A stretch of 64,000 nt of DNA from Bradyrhizobium oligotrophicum S58. Its GTDB lineage: Bacteria > Pseudomonadota > Alphaproteobacteria > Rhizobiales > Xanthobacteraceae. Shown here one piece after another: positions 55,661 to 64,000 of this stretch; within the stretch, counting starts at the first letter, position 1; each line of letters opens with the position of its first letter. Under the pieces are notes generated by a model that was not told where the DNA came from, searched no databases, and saw only the letters and a list, made by a program, of their open reading frames with translations. The stretch covers positions 7,668,001 to 7,732,000 of the forward strand of contig NC_020453.1 in assembly GCF_000344805.1 (NCBI RefSeq), given 5' to 3'. The position numbers and the translations under genes were made by a program.

Positions 55661-57751
55661 ATGTCTGCTGCGATGAGCAAGGTCCTGAGCGGTTTTGTGC
55701 TCGCGATAGGCCTTATGGCCGGCGCGGCTGATGCCGCCGATCTTCAGGTCGCAGCGCAGTTCTTCGCATCATCGACACCGGTGACGGTCGAGGCGGCACA
55801 GGGCAAGCCGCCGGCCGCGCCGGTCAAGGCCGCGGACGGGCGTCTCCTCGGCTACGCCTTTTCGACCCTCGATGTCTCCGGCTCGGTCGGCTATGCCGGC
55901 CGGCCGCTCGACATCGTTGCCGCGATCACGACCGACGGAATCGTCACCGGCGCGACCATTGTCGCGCATGAGGAGCCGATCCTGGTGATCGGCATTCCCA
56001 AGGATGCCCTTGCGGCCTATGTCGCCAATTTCAAGGGCTTCGACATCAGGCCGGGCGCCTCGCTGAAGCCGTCCGACGATCTCTCGCGCGGACCGCACGC
56101 GGTGGCGGGCGCCACCATCACCTCGACGGTGATCCGCGACGCGATCCTGCGCTCGGCCCGCGCGGTGTTGCGCAGCCGCGTGGCGGTGACCGACACCGCA
56201 CCGCGACTGGACCGCGAGACGCTGCGCCGCCTGTCCTGGCAGGGCCTGCTCGCCGAAGGCGCCGTGCAGCGCCGGCTGATCTCGCGCGGCGAAGCGGCAA
56301 AGCGCCTGGGCACGCAGGACGGCGAGCCGGACAAGCCTTTCATCGACCTGTGGCTCGCGCTCGCCACGCCGCCGCCGATCGGCGAGAGCCTGCTCGGCCA
56401 GCGCGGCTATGAGGCCGAAATGGGCAAGGTCGGCACCGAGGACGATCTGGTGCTGATCGGCGCCTCCGGCCTCTATTCGTTCAAGGGCACGGCGTGGCGG
56501 CAGAGCGGCACGTTCGAGAGGATCGAGCTGGTGCAGGGCAGCCGCACCATCGCCCTGAAAGCCGCCGACCACACGGCGATCGAGGCGCTGCATGCGGCGG
56601 GCGCGCCGGAGCTGCGCGAGATCGCGGTGTTTCGTATTCGGCATGCGAGCGGCTTCGATCCGACCAAGCCATTCCGGCTCGACCTCGATCTCGGCGCACC
56701 GTCATCGGCCGCAGGTCCCGCTGTCGTCGGCATCGACTACCGCATTCCCGACCGCTATCTGATCGCGCCGCCGCCGCCCTCAACGCCATCGACCCCTGCA
56801 GCGTCCGCGGCAGCCGCGCAGGCGCAGAGCCCGGTCTGGCAGGACATCTGGTGGAGCCGCCGCTACGAGATCGGCGTGCTCGGCGCCATGCTCGCCGTGT
56901 TGGCCGCGATCCTGGTGTTACAGGATACGGTGACCGCCCACGGCCAATTCTACTATCGCCTGCGCACCGGCTACATGCTGCTGACCCTGGTGTTTCTCGG
57001 CCTGATCGCCAATGCGCAGCTGTCGGTGGTGAATGTCCTCACCTTCATTCACGCGCTGCTCTCGGGCTTTCGCTGGGAGCTGTTTCTGCTTGATCCGCTG
57101 GTGTTCCTGCTGTGGAGCTTCGTCGCCGTCTCGATGCTGTTCTGGGGGCGTGGCGTGTTCTGCGGCTGGCTGTGTCCGTTCGGCACGCTGCAGGAGCTGT
57201 CCAATCATCTGGCGCGGCGGATCGGCATCAAGCAGATCGAGGTGCCGTTCGGGCTGCACGAGCGGCTCTGGATGATCAAATATGTCGGCTTCGTCGCCAT
57301 CCTCGCCATCTCCTTGCGCTCGATCCTCGCCGCCTTCACGGTGGCCGAGATCGAGCCGTTCAAGACCACGATCACGATGAAGCTGATGCGCGAATGGCCG
57401 TTCGTGCTGTATGCGTTGACCCTGCTCGGCGCCGGACTGTTCATCGAGCGCTTCTACTGCCGCTACCTCTGCCCGCTCGGCGCGGCGCTGGCGATCCCTG
57501 CCCGCATGCGCATGTTCGAATGGCTGAAGCGCTACCGGGAATGTGGCGCCGAATGCCATGTCTGCGCCCGCCGCTGCACCGTGCAGGCGATCCATCCGCT
57601 CGGCCAGATCAACCCGAACGAATGCATCTACTGCCTGAAATGCCAGGCCAACTACTTCGATAGCGAGACCTGCCTTCATCTGAAGAAGCGCGCGCAACGG
57701 CGCACGCCCTTGCCGCCGCCGACTTCGGCTCCTCCGGCCCGGTCATCGTGA
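55661..57751 (+). CDS. nirI: NirI/NosR-family membrane Fe-S flavoprotein
   Basis: 696 residues. A signal segment (about 5-26) is followed by a periplasmic FMN-binding domain (about 30-180, with VAGATITSTVIRDAI for covalent FMN at a Thr). Five or so membrane helices lie at about 400-620. Cytoplasmic Cys motifs follow: CGWLCPFGTLQE and CRYLCPLGAALAIP, then two ferredoxin-type clusters (CGAECHVCARRC and NECIYCLKCQANYF). NirI is needed for nirS expression and electron supply. Start ATG 55661 is preferred; ATG 55673 is possible. It is divergent from nirS. Confidence 0.9.
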   Translation: MSAAMSKVLSGFVLAIGLMAGAADAADLQVAAQFFASSTPVTVEAAQGKPPAAPVKAADGRLLGYAFSTLDVSGSVGYAGRPLDIVAAITTDGIVTGATIVAHEEPILVIGIPKDALAAYVANFKGFDIRPGASLKPSDDLSRGPHAVAGATITSTVIRDAILRSARAVLRSRVAVTDTAPRLDRETLRRLSWQGLLAEGAVQRRLISRGEAAKRLGTQDGEPDKPFIDLWLALATPPPIGESLLGQRGYEAEMGKVGTEDDLVLIGASGLYSFKGTAWRQSGTFERIELVQGSRTIALKAADHTAIEALHAAGAPELREIAVFRIRHASGFDPTKPFRLDLDLGAPSSAAGPAVVGIDYRIPDRYLIAPPPPSTPSTPAASAAAAQAQSPVWQDIWWSRRYEIGVLGAMLAVLAAILVLQDTVTAHGQFYYRLRTGYMLLTLVFLGLIANAQLSVVNVLTFIHALLSGFRWELFLLDPLVFLLWSFVAVSMLFWGRGVFCGWLCPFGTLQELSNHLARRIGIKQIEVPFGLHERLWMIKYVGFVAILAISLRSILAAFTVAEIEPFKTTITMKLMREWPFVLYALTLLGAGLFIERFYCRYLCPLGAALAIPARMRMFEWLKRYRECGAECHVCARRCTVQAIHPLGQINPNECIYCLKCQANYFDSETCLHLKKRAQRRTPLPPPTSAPPARSS

Positions 57752-58749
57752 GAACGCACATGCCGCACGCGCATCCGACACGCCGCCGCTTCATCACCAT
57801 CTTCGCAGCTGCAGCCGCAAGCACGTTCGGCGGCGCGGCCCATCCTGCTGATGTCGACTACGAATGGACCGGCACCGCGATGGGGGCCGCCGCCCGCATT
57901 CTCCTCAACATGCCTCGCGCGCAAGACGCGCGTGGGATCATCGACCTCGTCGAGGCGGAAATCGAGCGTCTGGAAACGATCCTGAGCTTGTTCCGGTCCG
58001 ACTCACAATTGTGTCGGCTCAATCGAGAGGGGTATCTCGCACAACCGAGCAGCGATCTACGCCGGGCCCTTGGATTGGGTCTCGGCATCTCCAGGCTCAC
58101 CGACGGCCTGTTCGATCCGACCGTGCAGGCGCTTTGGGAGGCTCATGTCGACTGGTTCAGGGATCAGGATCACACCACGCTGCCGCCCGACGGGGTGATC
58201 GCTTCTGCGCGACGCCTGGTGAATTGGCGGAAGGTGCAAGTCGCACCCGATGTGATCCGCCTCGGCGAAGGTCAGCGCATCACGCTCAACGGACTTGGCC
58301 AGGGCTATGTCACCGATCGTGTGGCGGAGCTGCTTGTTGGCCGCGGCCTGACCAACGTCCTGGTCGATCTCGGCGAGCAGCGCGCGCTTGGACCGCGCCC
58401 CGACCACTCACCCTGGCTGATCGCCCGCCGCGACGCCGCGTCGATCGCGCTCAGTCGTGGCGCTCTCGCCACGTCCGAAGGCTCAGGCTGTGTGCTGGGC
58501 GCCCGCGGCGCCGCGCACCATTTGTTCGATCCGCGCAGTGGCCGCAGCGCCCAGCAGTGGCAAACGATCACCGTCCATCACGACTCGGCCGCGGTTGCCG
58601 ATGCGCTTTCGACCGCGTTCTCCGTGGCAAGCGCCGACGAGCTGCAGCGGTTGCAGCCGAGGGTGGGACGCCCCGCGATCTGGGCGACCGACCTGACCGG
58701 CCGGCATCATCACTGGCCGGCGAGCAACCCGGAAAACATCGCCGGGTGA
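57748..58749 (+). CDS. nirX: NirX/ApbE-like FAD:protein FMN transferase
   Basis: 333 residues from GTG 57748, overlapping nirI by 4 bases. A Tat-like signal, RRRFITIFAAAAAS, is present (about 12-25). ApbE motifs are EWTGTAMGAAARILL, SLFRSDSQLCRLN, ITLNGLGQGYVTDRVAELL, NVLVDLGEQRALG and a C-terminal HHLFDPRSGRSAQQWQTIT. It attaches FMN covalently to proteins such as the NirI/NosR periplasmic domain, so the pair fits functionally. Confidence 0.9.
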   Translation: MRTHMPHAHPTRRRFITIFAAAAASTFGGAAHPADVDYEWTGTAMGAAARILLNMPRAQDARGIIDLVEAEIERLETILSLFRSDSQLCRLNREGYLAQPSSDLRRALGLGLGISRLTDGLFDPTVQALWEAHVDWFRDQDHTTLPPDGVIASARRLVNWRKVQVAPDVIRLGEGQRITLNGLGQGYVTDRVAELLVGRGLTNVLVDLGEQRALGPRPDHSPWLIARRDAASIALSRGALATSEGSGCVLGARGAAHHLFDPRSGRSAQQWQTITVHHDSAAVADALSTAFSVASADELQRLQPRVGRPAIWATDLTGRHHHWPASNPENIAG

Positions 58750-58774
58750 ACACGAGGCACAGACGGCTTTAAGC

Positions 58775-59539
58775 CTAAGCGGACTTGGCGGCCGGCTGGA
58801 TCGCAACCGGACGGTCGCGACACATGAGCCGCGGCTTGATGGGACAAGGCGCCGTGTCGCAGTCGACGAGTTGGCAGAGCTGGGCCATATCGCGCACCAC
58901 GACGTTGGACGCGCGGACATCGACGCCGACCGAGCGCAGCTTGGCAAACACCCGCGACAGGGATTCGGGCTTGAGACCGAGCCGGCCGGCAATCAGGGAC
59001 TTGTCGTAGGGCAGCTTGATCGTGCATGGCCCCGTGGTGCCTGGCGCCAGCGAGGCCAGGAATTCCGCGACCCTCTGCATGGCGCTCCGCGCCATCAACC
59101 GCTCGATCTGCAGCGCCAATCGATGCAGGTGCTGCGACGTCGACGCGATCATCGCGATCGCGACTTCGGGCATCCCGCGAATGCAGCTCAGCACGTGGCC
59201 GGCGGGAATGACCATGACCCGCGTCGCGGTCGCTGCGCGGGCCGTGGCGGGATAGTGGCCGGATGTAAAGGTGACGGCCTCGGCAAGGCTCTCGCCCTTG
59301 CCCAGCACGTTGAGCACCGCCTCGTCGCCCGCCGCCGTGACTCGATACAGCTTGATCCACCCCTCCATGATGATGAAGAACGCCTCCGCTGCGTCACCCT
59401 GCCGGAACAGCGCGCGCCCTGGACGAAGGTTCAGGATGCTGGCTCCATCGAGCAGGACGGCCATCTCGTGCGGCTTGAGGCCGCTCAAGACAGGGATCTG
59501 CGCAGCGAGCTCGATATCAACCGGAGTGGGCGCTGCCAT
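58775..59539 (-). CDS. Crp/Fnr-family regulator (NnrR/DNR-like) with Cys-rich tail
   Basis: 254 residues from ATG 59539, with AGGGATGA upstream. The cyclic-nucleotide-like domain (about 15-130) lacks the N-terminal Fe-S Cys set of Fnr, so it is not an oxygen-sensing Fe-S protein of that type. The HTH has KSLIAGRLGLKPESLSRVFA, with the recognition helix ESLSR that reads TTGA(T/C) sites. The C-terminal tail holds four Cys (222, 227, 232, 240), unusual for the family. A perfect box lies 60 bases upstream of its start. It probably controls the nir and ubi operons. Confidence 0.88.
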   Translation of the reverse strand: MAAPTPVDIELAAQIPVLSGLKPHEMAVLLDGASILNLRPGRALFRQGDAAEAFFIIMEGWIKLYRVTAAGDEAVLNVLGKGESLAEAVTFTSGHYPATARAATATRVMVIPAGHVLSCIRGMPEVAIAMIASTSQHLHRLALQIERLMARSAMQRVAEFLASLAPGTTGPCTIKLPYDKSLIAGRLGLKPESLSRVFAKLRSVGVDVRASNVVVRDMAQLCQLVDCDTAPCPIKPRLMCRDRPVAIQPAAKSA

Positions 59540-59599
59540 CGTTTCATCCCTGGGTGAGTTTTGATTCCGCTCAACTTCGTCCATTCGTGGTCAGTCAAA

Positions 59600-59613
59600 T
59601 TGACATGCGTCAA
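59600..59613. promoter_or_regulatory. perfect FNR/NnrR box upstream of crp/fnr
   Basis: TTGACATGCGTCAA is a perfect palindrome of the FNR/NnrR type, centred about 67 bases upstream of the regulator start and between it and ubiV. Autoregulation or activation by another Fnr is likely. Confidence 0.78.
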
Positions 59614-59665
59614 TATGCAGCCCGAGCACGTCGGAGCTCACCGCGACAGAACAGCACGGCAGTAC

Positions 59666-60556
59666 CTACGCCGAGACGTAGGACGCACCGGGGGCCCCGT
59701 GCAGGAAGCCGTTGGCAAACGGAACGTCCGGATAGAGCTCGCGCAAGCAGAGTTCTGCTGCTTCGGCCTCCACGCGGCCCGCCAGGACCGCCTGGAATTG
59801 CCTGGACACCGCGACCATGTCGCAGGCCTGAGGCGACAGCCGCAGCGATCTCACGCCGCCTTGCTTCAGACGATCGAGATCACCGAGCAGGTTCGAGCAG
59901 GCATGCGACAGCGTCTGCACGCCATTCATGTTGAGGAACGCCTGATCCTCCAGCGTCGTCACGACGAGGCCGTCCGGATCCTGCTCGCACACGAAGCGGC
60001 AATTGTCCTTGGCGAGCTTGTGGAGGCGGGCGTGATAGCAGCGCGCGGAGATCGCGAGCGGCACACGGCCGAAGGCGAACACTTCGATCGCGACCTGCGG
60101 CACGGCGCCGGCGATCGCGGCAACCGAAGACAGCGGCAGCTCCGGCGGCAGGCAGATCCGGGTGGCGCCCTTGGCGGCATGAAACGCGGCGCTGGCCTCG
60201 TTGTAGATGTTGACGAACGGACCGATGGCGTGCGGCCGGCCGGCGATCGACTTGAGGCAGGTGAGGTCGTTGACCTCGACGAGACCGTCGCCGAATTCGG
60301 CGAGGCTGGCCGTCTGCCGGCGCTCGCGCCGCAACGACACCAGGACCAGCGATCCCAGCAGCACCTGCTTGCCGGCCGCTGCAAGCCGTTCGATGACTTC
60401 AGGCAGATACGGCTCGAAGAACGGCGCGCGCTTCGAGCACACGACCTCGCCGACCACGACGCGGTCGACCGGCGCCTCGTCGGCGATGCGAAAGTAGAAA
60501 TCACGCCAGCGCTCCGGCTGCCAATTGTAGAGCACGGGCCCCAAAGTGAGTTGCAT
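59666..60556 (-). CDS. ubiV: UbiV, U32-family O2-independent ubiquinone hydroxylation protein
   Basis: 296 residues from ATG 60556, with GGAG 5 bases upstream. The four 4Fe-4S cysteines are Cys40 (GEVVCSKRAPFF), Cys173 (ARCYHARLHK), Cys186 and Cys190 (DNCRFVCEQ), the expected UbiV layout. With UbiU it forms a complex that hydroxylates ubiquinone precursors without oxygen. It follows ubiU after 35 bases. The frame upstream of 60556 has no support. Confidence 0.94.
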   Translation of the reverse strand: MQLTLGPVLYNWQPERWRDFYFRIADEAPVDRVVVGEVVCSKRAPFFEPYLPEVIERLAAAGKQVLLGSLVLVSLRRERRQTASLAEFGDGLVEVNDLTCLKSIAGRPHAIGPFVNIYNEASAAFHAAKGATRICLPPELPLSSVAAIAGAVPQVAIEVFAFGRVPLAISARCYHARLHKLAKDNCRFVCEQDPDGLVVTTLEDQAFLNMNGVQTLSHACSNLLGDLDRLKQGGVRSLRLSPQACDMVAVSRQFQAVLAGRVEAEAAELCLRELYPDVPFANGFLHGAPGASYVSA

Positions 60557-60591
60557 TCGCTCTCCGCCTTGATCCGCCATTGTCATGTCGT

Positions 60592-61569
60592 CTAACGCCA
60601 GGTCTTGCGGTAGGCGCCCTGCGTGGTGGCCTGCCCTTCGGTGAACGCGGTGAGGCCGGGCGCCTCGGTGGACAGGCCGGCGTCGAGCGCTGCCAGCACG
60701 CTGCGAAAATGCCGCACGACCCCGTCAACATAGGCGCGGCCGCGCTGGCGGCCCTCGATCTTGAGCGCGGTGACACCGGCTTCGCGCAGGCCGGCGAGCA
60801 GGGTCGTGGCATCGAGGCTGACCGGATCCTCGAAGAGGTAGCCGGCGCCCTGCGCGGTCGAGAAGCGACCCTTGCACAGCGTCGGATAGCCGGCGGGCTC
60901 GTTGCGCCCGAAGCGGTTGATGGTGAAGCCGCCGAGCCGCGAGGTCGTTCCCTGTGGCGTCTCCTGATAGACGACGTGGCTCGGCGGCGAGCACACGCCC
61001 TGCATGTTCGGTGACTTGCCGGTGGCGTAGGAGGACAGCGAGCAGCGTCCCTCGGCCATCACGCAGAGTCCGCCGAACACGAACACCTCGGTCTCGCAGG
61101 CCGTCTCACGGGTGATCTCGGCGATCTCGGGCACGCTCAGCACGCGCGGCAGCACCACGCGGCGGGCGCCGAAATTCTCGACATAGAACGCGATCGCGTC
61201 GACATTCGCCGCCGCCGCTTGCACCGAGACATGCAGCCGCTGTTCGGGATGGCGCCGCGCCGTGTAGTCCATCAGCCCGACATCGGCGAGGATCAGGGCG
61301 TCGGCGCCGGCCTTCACGGCATCATCGACCGCGCGATGCCACAAATCGACCGCGCCGGCCCGCGGGAAGGTATTGATCGCGACCAGCACCTTGGCGCCGC
61401 GCCGATGCGCGAGCGCTACGCCTTCACGCAACTGTTCGCGGCTGAAATTCAGCCCGGGAAAGTTGCGGGCATTGGTCTCGTCGGCGAAGCCGCAATAGAC
61501 GGCATCGGCGCCGGCTTCGACCGCGCTCTTCAGCGCCGCCGGCGTCCCTGCCGGACAGATCAGCTCCAT
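60592..61569 (-). CDS. ubiU: UbiU, U32-family O2-independent ubiquinone hydroxylation protein
   Basis: 325 residues. The peptidase U32 fold begins MELICPAGTPAALKSAVEAG. The cluster cysteines are Cys169, Cys176 (VMAEGRCSLSS), Cys193 and Cys232, matching the positions known for UbiU. With UbiV it replaces the O2-using hydroxylases. Its start overlaps the ubiT stop by 10 bases. Confidence 0.95.
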   Translation of the reverse strand: MELICPAGTPAALKSAVEAGADAVYCGFADETNARNFPGLNFSREQLREGVALAHRRGAKVLVAINTFPRAGAVDLWHRAVDDAVKAGADALILADVGLMDYTARRHPEQRLHVSVQAAAANVDAIAFYVENFGARRVVLPRVLSVPEIAEITRETACETEVFVFGGLCVMAEGRCSLSSYATGKSPNMQGVCSPPSHVVYQETPQGTTSRLGGFTINRFGRNEPAGYPTLCKGRFSTAQGAGYLFEDPVSLDATTLLAGLREAGVTALKIEGRQRGRAYVDGVVRHFRSVLAALDAGLSTEAPGLTAFTEGQATTQGAYRKTWR

Positions 61570-62120
61570 CGTCGCATCCCGCTTTCGTTCGTCGTCGATT
61601 TCAGCAGCGCGTCGCGCGCGGCCGCGAGCAGGCGCTGCGCGGGCACACTGAGCGGACCCGAGAGCGCCGCGATCTCACCGACCAGATCCAGACCGGCATC
61701 GTCGATCGCGTTGCGCAGCGCCAGCACCGCCTCGATATCGCCTTCGATGACGAGCTGACGCGAAAACATCAGCGCATCGCCGTCGAGGCGGCCCTCGACC
61801 AGCGCCAACAGGCTGACGATCGACGCGGAGATGGAGGCATCGAGATCGGTCGGCAGCTCGCGCACCGCCGCGAGTTGCGGTCGCTGCGGGTCCGCCTGAA
61901 TCACGAATGCGAACGGCAGATCGGTCGGCTTGATGCCAAAGCGCTTTCCGCGATGCGACCCGAGCCGGTCGAGCAGATGCGGATGCCGGCGCAAGAGGCC
62001 GCGCAGGAAGGCGCCGAGCGCGATCTGCAGCGGCAGCAAAGGCAACGGACGCAGTATCTGCCCAAGCAGTGGCGGCAACAGCGGCAACGACGTCGAGGAC
62101 GCATCCTGGAGAGAGTTCAT
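61560..62120 (-). CDS. ubiT: UbiT, SCP2-domain lipid-binding protein
   Basis: 186 residues. An SCP2 sterol-carrier domain (about 55-170) contains FAFVIQADPQRPQLAAVREL and DALMFSRQLVIEGDIEAVLA. UbiT binds hydrophobic ubiquinone precursors and hands them to UbiUV. It is the first gene of the minus-strand ubi operon. The N-terminus (about 1-40) is Leu/Pro-rich. Confidence 0.92.
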   Translation of the reverse strand: MNSLQDASSTSLPLLPPLLGQILRPLPLLPLQIALGAFLRGLLRRHPHLLDRLGSHRGKRFGIKPTDLPFAFVIQADPQRPQLAAVRELPTDLDASISASIVSLLALVEGRLDGDALMFSRQLVIEGDIEAVLALRNAIDDAGLDLVGEIAALSGPLSVPAQRLLAAARDALLKSTTNESGMRRWS

Positions 62121-62162
62121 GGCACAAGCTCTGACCGGATCGGCGGAGGAAGTATTTGACCC

Positions 62163-62188
62163 GGAACAAAGATCACATTGATTGTTCC
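62163..62188. promoter_or_regulatory. inverted repeat GGAACAA-N12-TTGTTCC in ubiT-ubiD gap
   Basis: The 7-bp half-sites are perfect complements with a 12-nt spacer. An FNR-like TTGAC-CCGG-AACAA (62156-62169) overlaps the left half. The repeat sits in the 102-bp divergent gap, where an operator for one or both operons would lie. The regulator is unknown. Confidence 0.5.
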
Positions 62189-62222
62189 AGCTACGAGGCG
62201 CTTTTTGAACGGAGCCCCGTAG

Positions 62223-63749
62223 GTGCGACGTGATGTCCCTCGCTTCCGCGAGTTATCGGATTTCCTGCGCTTTCTCCACGAGCGGGGGCAGCTGCGACGC
62301 ATTCGCGACAGCGTCTCTGTCGTCCACGAGATCACCGAGATTCATCGCCGCGTCATCGCCGCCGAAGGGCCCGTGCTGCTGTTCGAACGGCCGATCAAGG
62401 CGTGCGGATCGGTCTCGCCGATACCGCTCGTCACCAATCTGTTCGGCACCGTGGAGCGGGTGGCCTGGGGCATGGGCGTGCGACCGGAGCGATTGGCGGA
62501 GCTCGGCGAACTGATGGCAGAGCTGCGTGCCCCGCGGCCGCCGCGCGACTTCAGGGAGGCGCTGCAGAAGCTGCCGCTGGCACGCGCAGCGCTGTCGACC
62601 CGGCCGAGGCTACGATCAGCCGCGCCGGTGCATGACTATGTCACAATGGGCGATGACATCGACCTGACCACGTTGCCGGCACAGATCTGCTGGCCGGGTG
62701 AGCCGGCGCCACTGTTGACGTGGCCGCTCGTCATCACCGTTCCGCCGGATGCGTCCGCCGGCGAGCAGGAAAATGTCGGCGTCTACCGCATGCAGGTAAT
62801 GGGGCGCGATCGCGCCATCATGCGCTGGCTCGCGCATCGCGGCGGCGCCCGTCACCACCAGCAATGGCAGGCGCAGGGGCGCGACATGCCGATCGCGATC
62901 GTGATCGGCGCCGATCCCGCCACCATCCTCAGCGCCGTGCTGCCGTTGCCCGAGACCATCTCCGAGCTGCGTTTCGCCGGCATCCTGCGCGGCGATCGTC
63001 CCGAGCTGGTCGAATGCCTCACCGTGCCCCTGTCGGTACCGGCGACCGCCGAGATCGTGATCGAGGGCGTCGTGTCGGCCACCGACACCGCGCCGGAAGG
63101 TCCCTACGGCGATCACACCGGCTACTACAACGCCATCGAGAACTTTCCGGTGCTTCAGGTCACCGCGATCACGACGCGCCGCAATCCGCTCTATCTTTCG
63201 ACGTTCACAGGACGCGCGCCGGACGAGCCGTCCCGGATCGGCGAGGCGCTGAATACATTGTTCGTGCCGTTGATCCGGCAGCAATTCCCGGAGGTCGTCG
63301 ACTGCTATCTGCCGCCGGAGGCCTGTTCCTACAGGATCGCCGTGGTCGCGATCAAGAAGCGCTATCCGGGTCAGGCGCGGCGCATCATGCTCGGCCTGTG
63401 GTCGATGCTGCCGCAGTTCAGCTACACCAAGCTCCTCATCGTGGTCGACGATGACATCGACGTTCGCGACTGGCGCGCGGTGATGTGGGCCGTGGCGACG
63501 CGCAGCGACTCCTCGCGCGACCTGGTGCCGCTTGCCAACACGCCGATCGACTACCTCGATTTCGCCTCGCCGAAATCCGGCCTCGGCGGCAAACTCGGCA
63601 TCGACGCCACCACCAAGATCGGCGCCGAGACCGAGCGCGCCTGGGGCGAGGTGCTGACGATGGACCCCGCTGTCGCGGCGCGCATCGACGCGATGTGGCC
63701 GAGCCTCGGCCTCGGCGAAGCCATAGCCGACCGAGCGGCCTCGGCATGA
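62223..63749 (+). CDS. ubiD: UbiD-family decarboxylase
   Basis: 508 residues from GTG 62223, with GGAG about 12 bases upstream. UbiD motifs are RFRELSDFLRFLHERGQLRR, DIDLTTLPAQICWPGEPAPL, YRMQVMGRDRAIMRWLAHRG, and the prFMN/active-site part EGPYGDHTGYYNAIENFPVL with the catalytic acid residues. Length and order fit UbiD. It would decarboxylate 3-polyprenyl-4-hydroxybenzoate using prenylated FMN. It is coupled to ubiX (ATGA overlap) and divergent from ubiTUV. Confidence 0.93.
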   Translation: MRRDVPRFRELSDFLRFLHERGQLRRIRDSVSVVHEITEIHRRVIAAEGPVLLFERPIKACGSVSPIPLVTNLFGTVERVAWGMGVRPERLAELGELMAELRAPRPPRDFREALQKLPLARAALSTRPRLRSAAPVHDYVTMGDDIDLTTLPAQICWPGEPAPLLTWPLVITVPPDASAGEQENVGVYRMQVMGRDRAIMRWLAHRGGARHHQQWQAQGRDMPIAIVIGADPATILSAVLPLPETISELRFAGILRGDRPELVECLTVPLSVPATAEIVIEGVVSATDTAPEGPYGDHTGYYNAIENFPVLQVTAITTRRNPLYLSTFTGRAPDEPSRIGEALNTLFVPLIRQQFPEVVDCYLPPEACSYRIAVVAIKKRYPGQARRIMLGLWSMLPQFSYTKLLIVVDDDIDVRDWRAVMWAVATRSDSSRDLVPLANTPIDYLDFASPKSGLGGKLGIDATTKIGAETERAWGEVLTMDPAVAARIDAMWPSLGLGEAIADRAASA

Positions 63750-64000
63750 GCGGGCGGCATCACATCATCGTCGGCATCAGCGGCGCCTCGGGCGCCGCGA
63801 TCGGTGTGCGCATCGTCGAACGGCTCGCGGAGCAGCCGCAATGCGCAGTCCATCTCGTGGTCTCGGGCGCCGCCGCCCGCACCCTGCGCGAGGAGGTCGG
63901 TCCGGACAGCCTGGCGCGGCTGCGCGATCTGGCGACGCATGCACATGATGTCGCCGACATCGGCGCCTGCATCGCCAGCGGCTCGTTTTCGACAGCCGGC
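63746..64000 (+). CDS. ubiX: UbiX, flavin prenyltransferase (3' end beyond window)
   Basis: 85 residues are visible. The start MSGRHHIIVGISGASGAAIG carries the UbiX phosphate-binding GISGASGA motif, with a following Ser/Thr-rich part at the window edge. UbiX makes the prenylated FMN cofactor of UbiD. The ATG overlaps the ubiD stop, so they are cotranslated. Confidence 0.92.
   Translation, partial: MSGRHHIIVGISGASGAAIGVRIVERLAEQPQCAVHLVVSGAAARTLREEVGPDSLARLRDLATHAHDVADIGACIASGSFSTAG

Noticed and set aside
58749..58775. A short palindrome between nirX and the crp/fnr gene as a bidirectional terminator
   Set aside because: The GGCTT-T-AAGCC stem has a loop of only one base and cannot fold well; not supported.

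Overview
The window is high-GC, densely coded DNA that looks like a chromosomal segment of an alphaproteobacterium. The best fit is Bradyrhizobium or a close relative such as the photosynthetic Bradyrhizobium/Rhodopseudomonas group. The grounds are the nirS gene order, the many LysR and alpha/beta-hydrolase genes, the dispersed GC-rich palindromes and the predominance of GC-ending codons. The placement is inferred from gene content, not from a database match.

Region by region: 1-3.5 kb holds a LysR regulator (cut by the window edge) divergent from a quinone-detoxification-like pair (VOC dioxygenase and hydrolase) and a cytosine-deaminase-type amidohydrolase. 3.5-7.4 kb is a three-gene minus-strand operon of a class II amidotransferase, an asparagine-synthase-like amidotransferase and a GCS2-type carboxylate-amine ligase. 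7.5-9.7 kb is a LysR gene divergent from an lrgA/lrgB (cidA/cidB) pair. 9.7-18.9 kb carries a class I amidotransferase, two exported alpha/beta hydrolases, an SPFH/flotillin-like protein, a HAD phosphatase, an exported protein and a YgiQ-type radical SAM protein. 18.9-21.1 kb is a gene-poor, palindrome-rich stretch holding a lower-GC phage Gp37/Gp68-type gene. 21.1-31.7 kb has a Rieske/AIF-type reductase, a pentapeptide-repeat membrane protein, an MFS exporter, a TPR-glycosyltransferase with a neighbouring metalloprotease, an aldo/keto reductase and a TAXI-type binding protein. 31.8-45.7 kb has a frameshifted autotransporter, a two-component system, a GT39-like transferase, an orphan FlgH-like lipoprotein, small exported proteins, an M48-like protease, a glycine-rich-domain/TIGR04222-like pair and hisC.

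From 45.9 kb to the end is a respiratory supercluster. The minus-strand operon nirS-nirE-nirC-nirF-nirDL-nirG-nirH-nirJ-nirN-cbiX encodes cytochrome cd1 nitrite reductase and heme d1 synthesis. It is divergent from nirI-nirX. A Crp/Fnr regulator follows, then the oxygen-independent ubiquinone genes ubiT-ubiU-ubiV, which are divergent from ubiD-ubiX. FNR/NnrR-like palindromes lie in the nirS/nirI gap and upstream of the crp/fnr gene. Together these genes would let the cell reduce nitrite and make ubiquinone without oxygen.

The most unusual unexplained signal is a 99-nt element present twice on the + strand (31840-31938 and 41299-41397). It has conserved blocks, a conserved long-range complementary pair and, in both copies, a hairpin of different sequence at the same 3' position. 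One copy sits just upstream of the autotransporter. It could be a structured RNA leader or a regulatory repeat.
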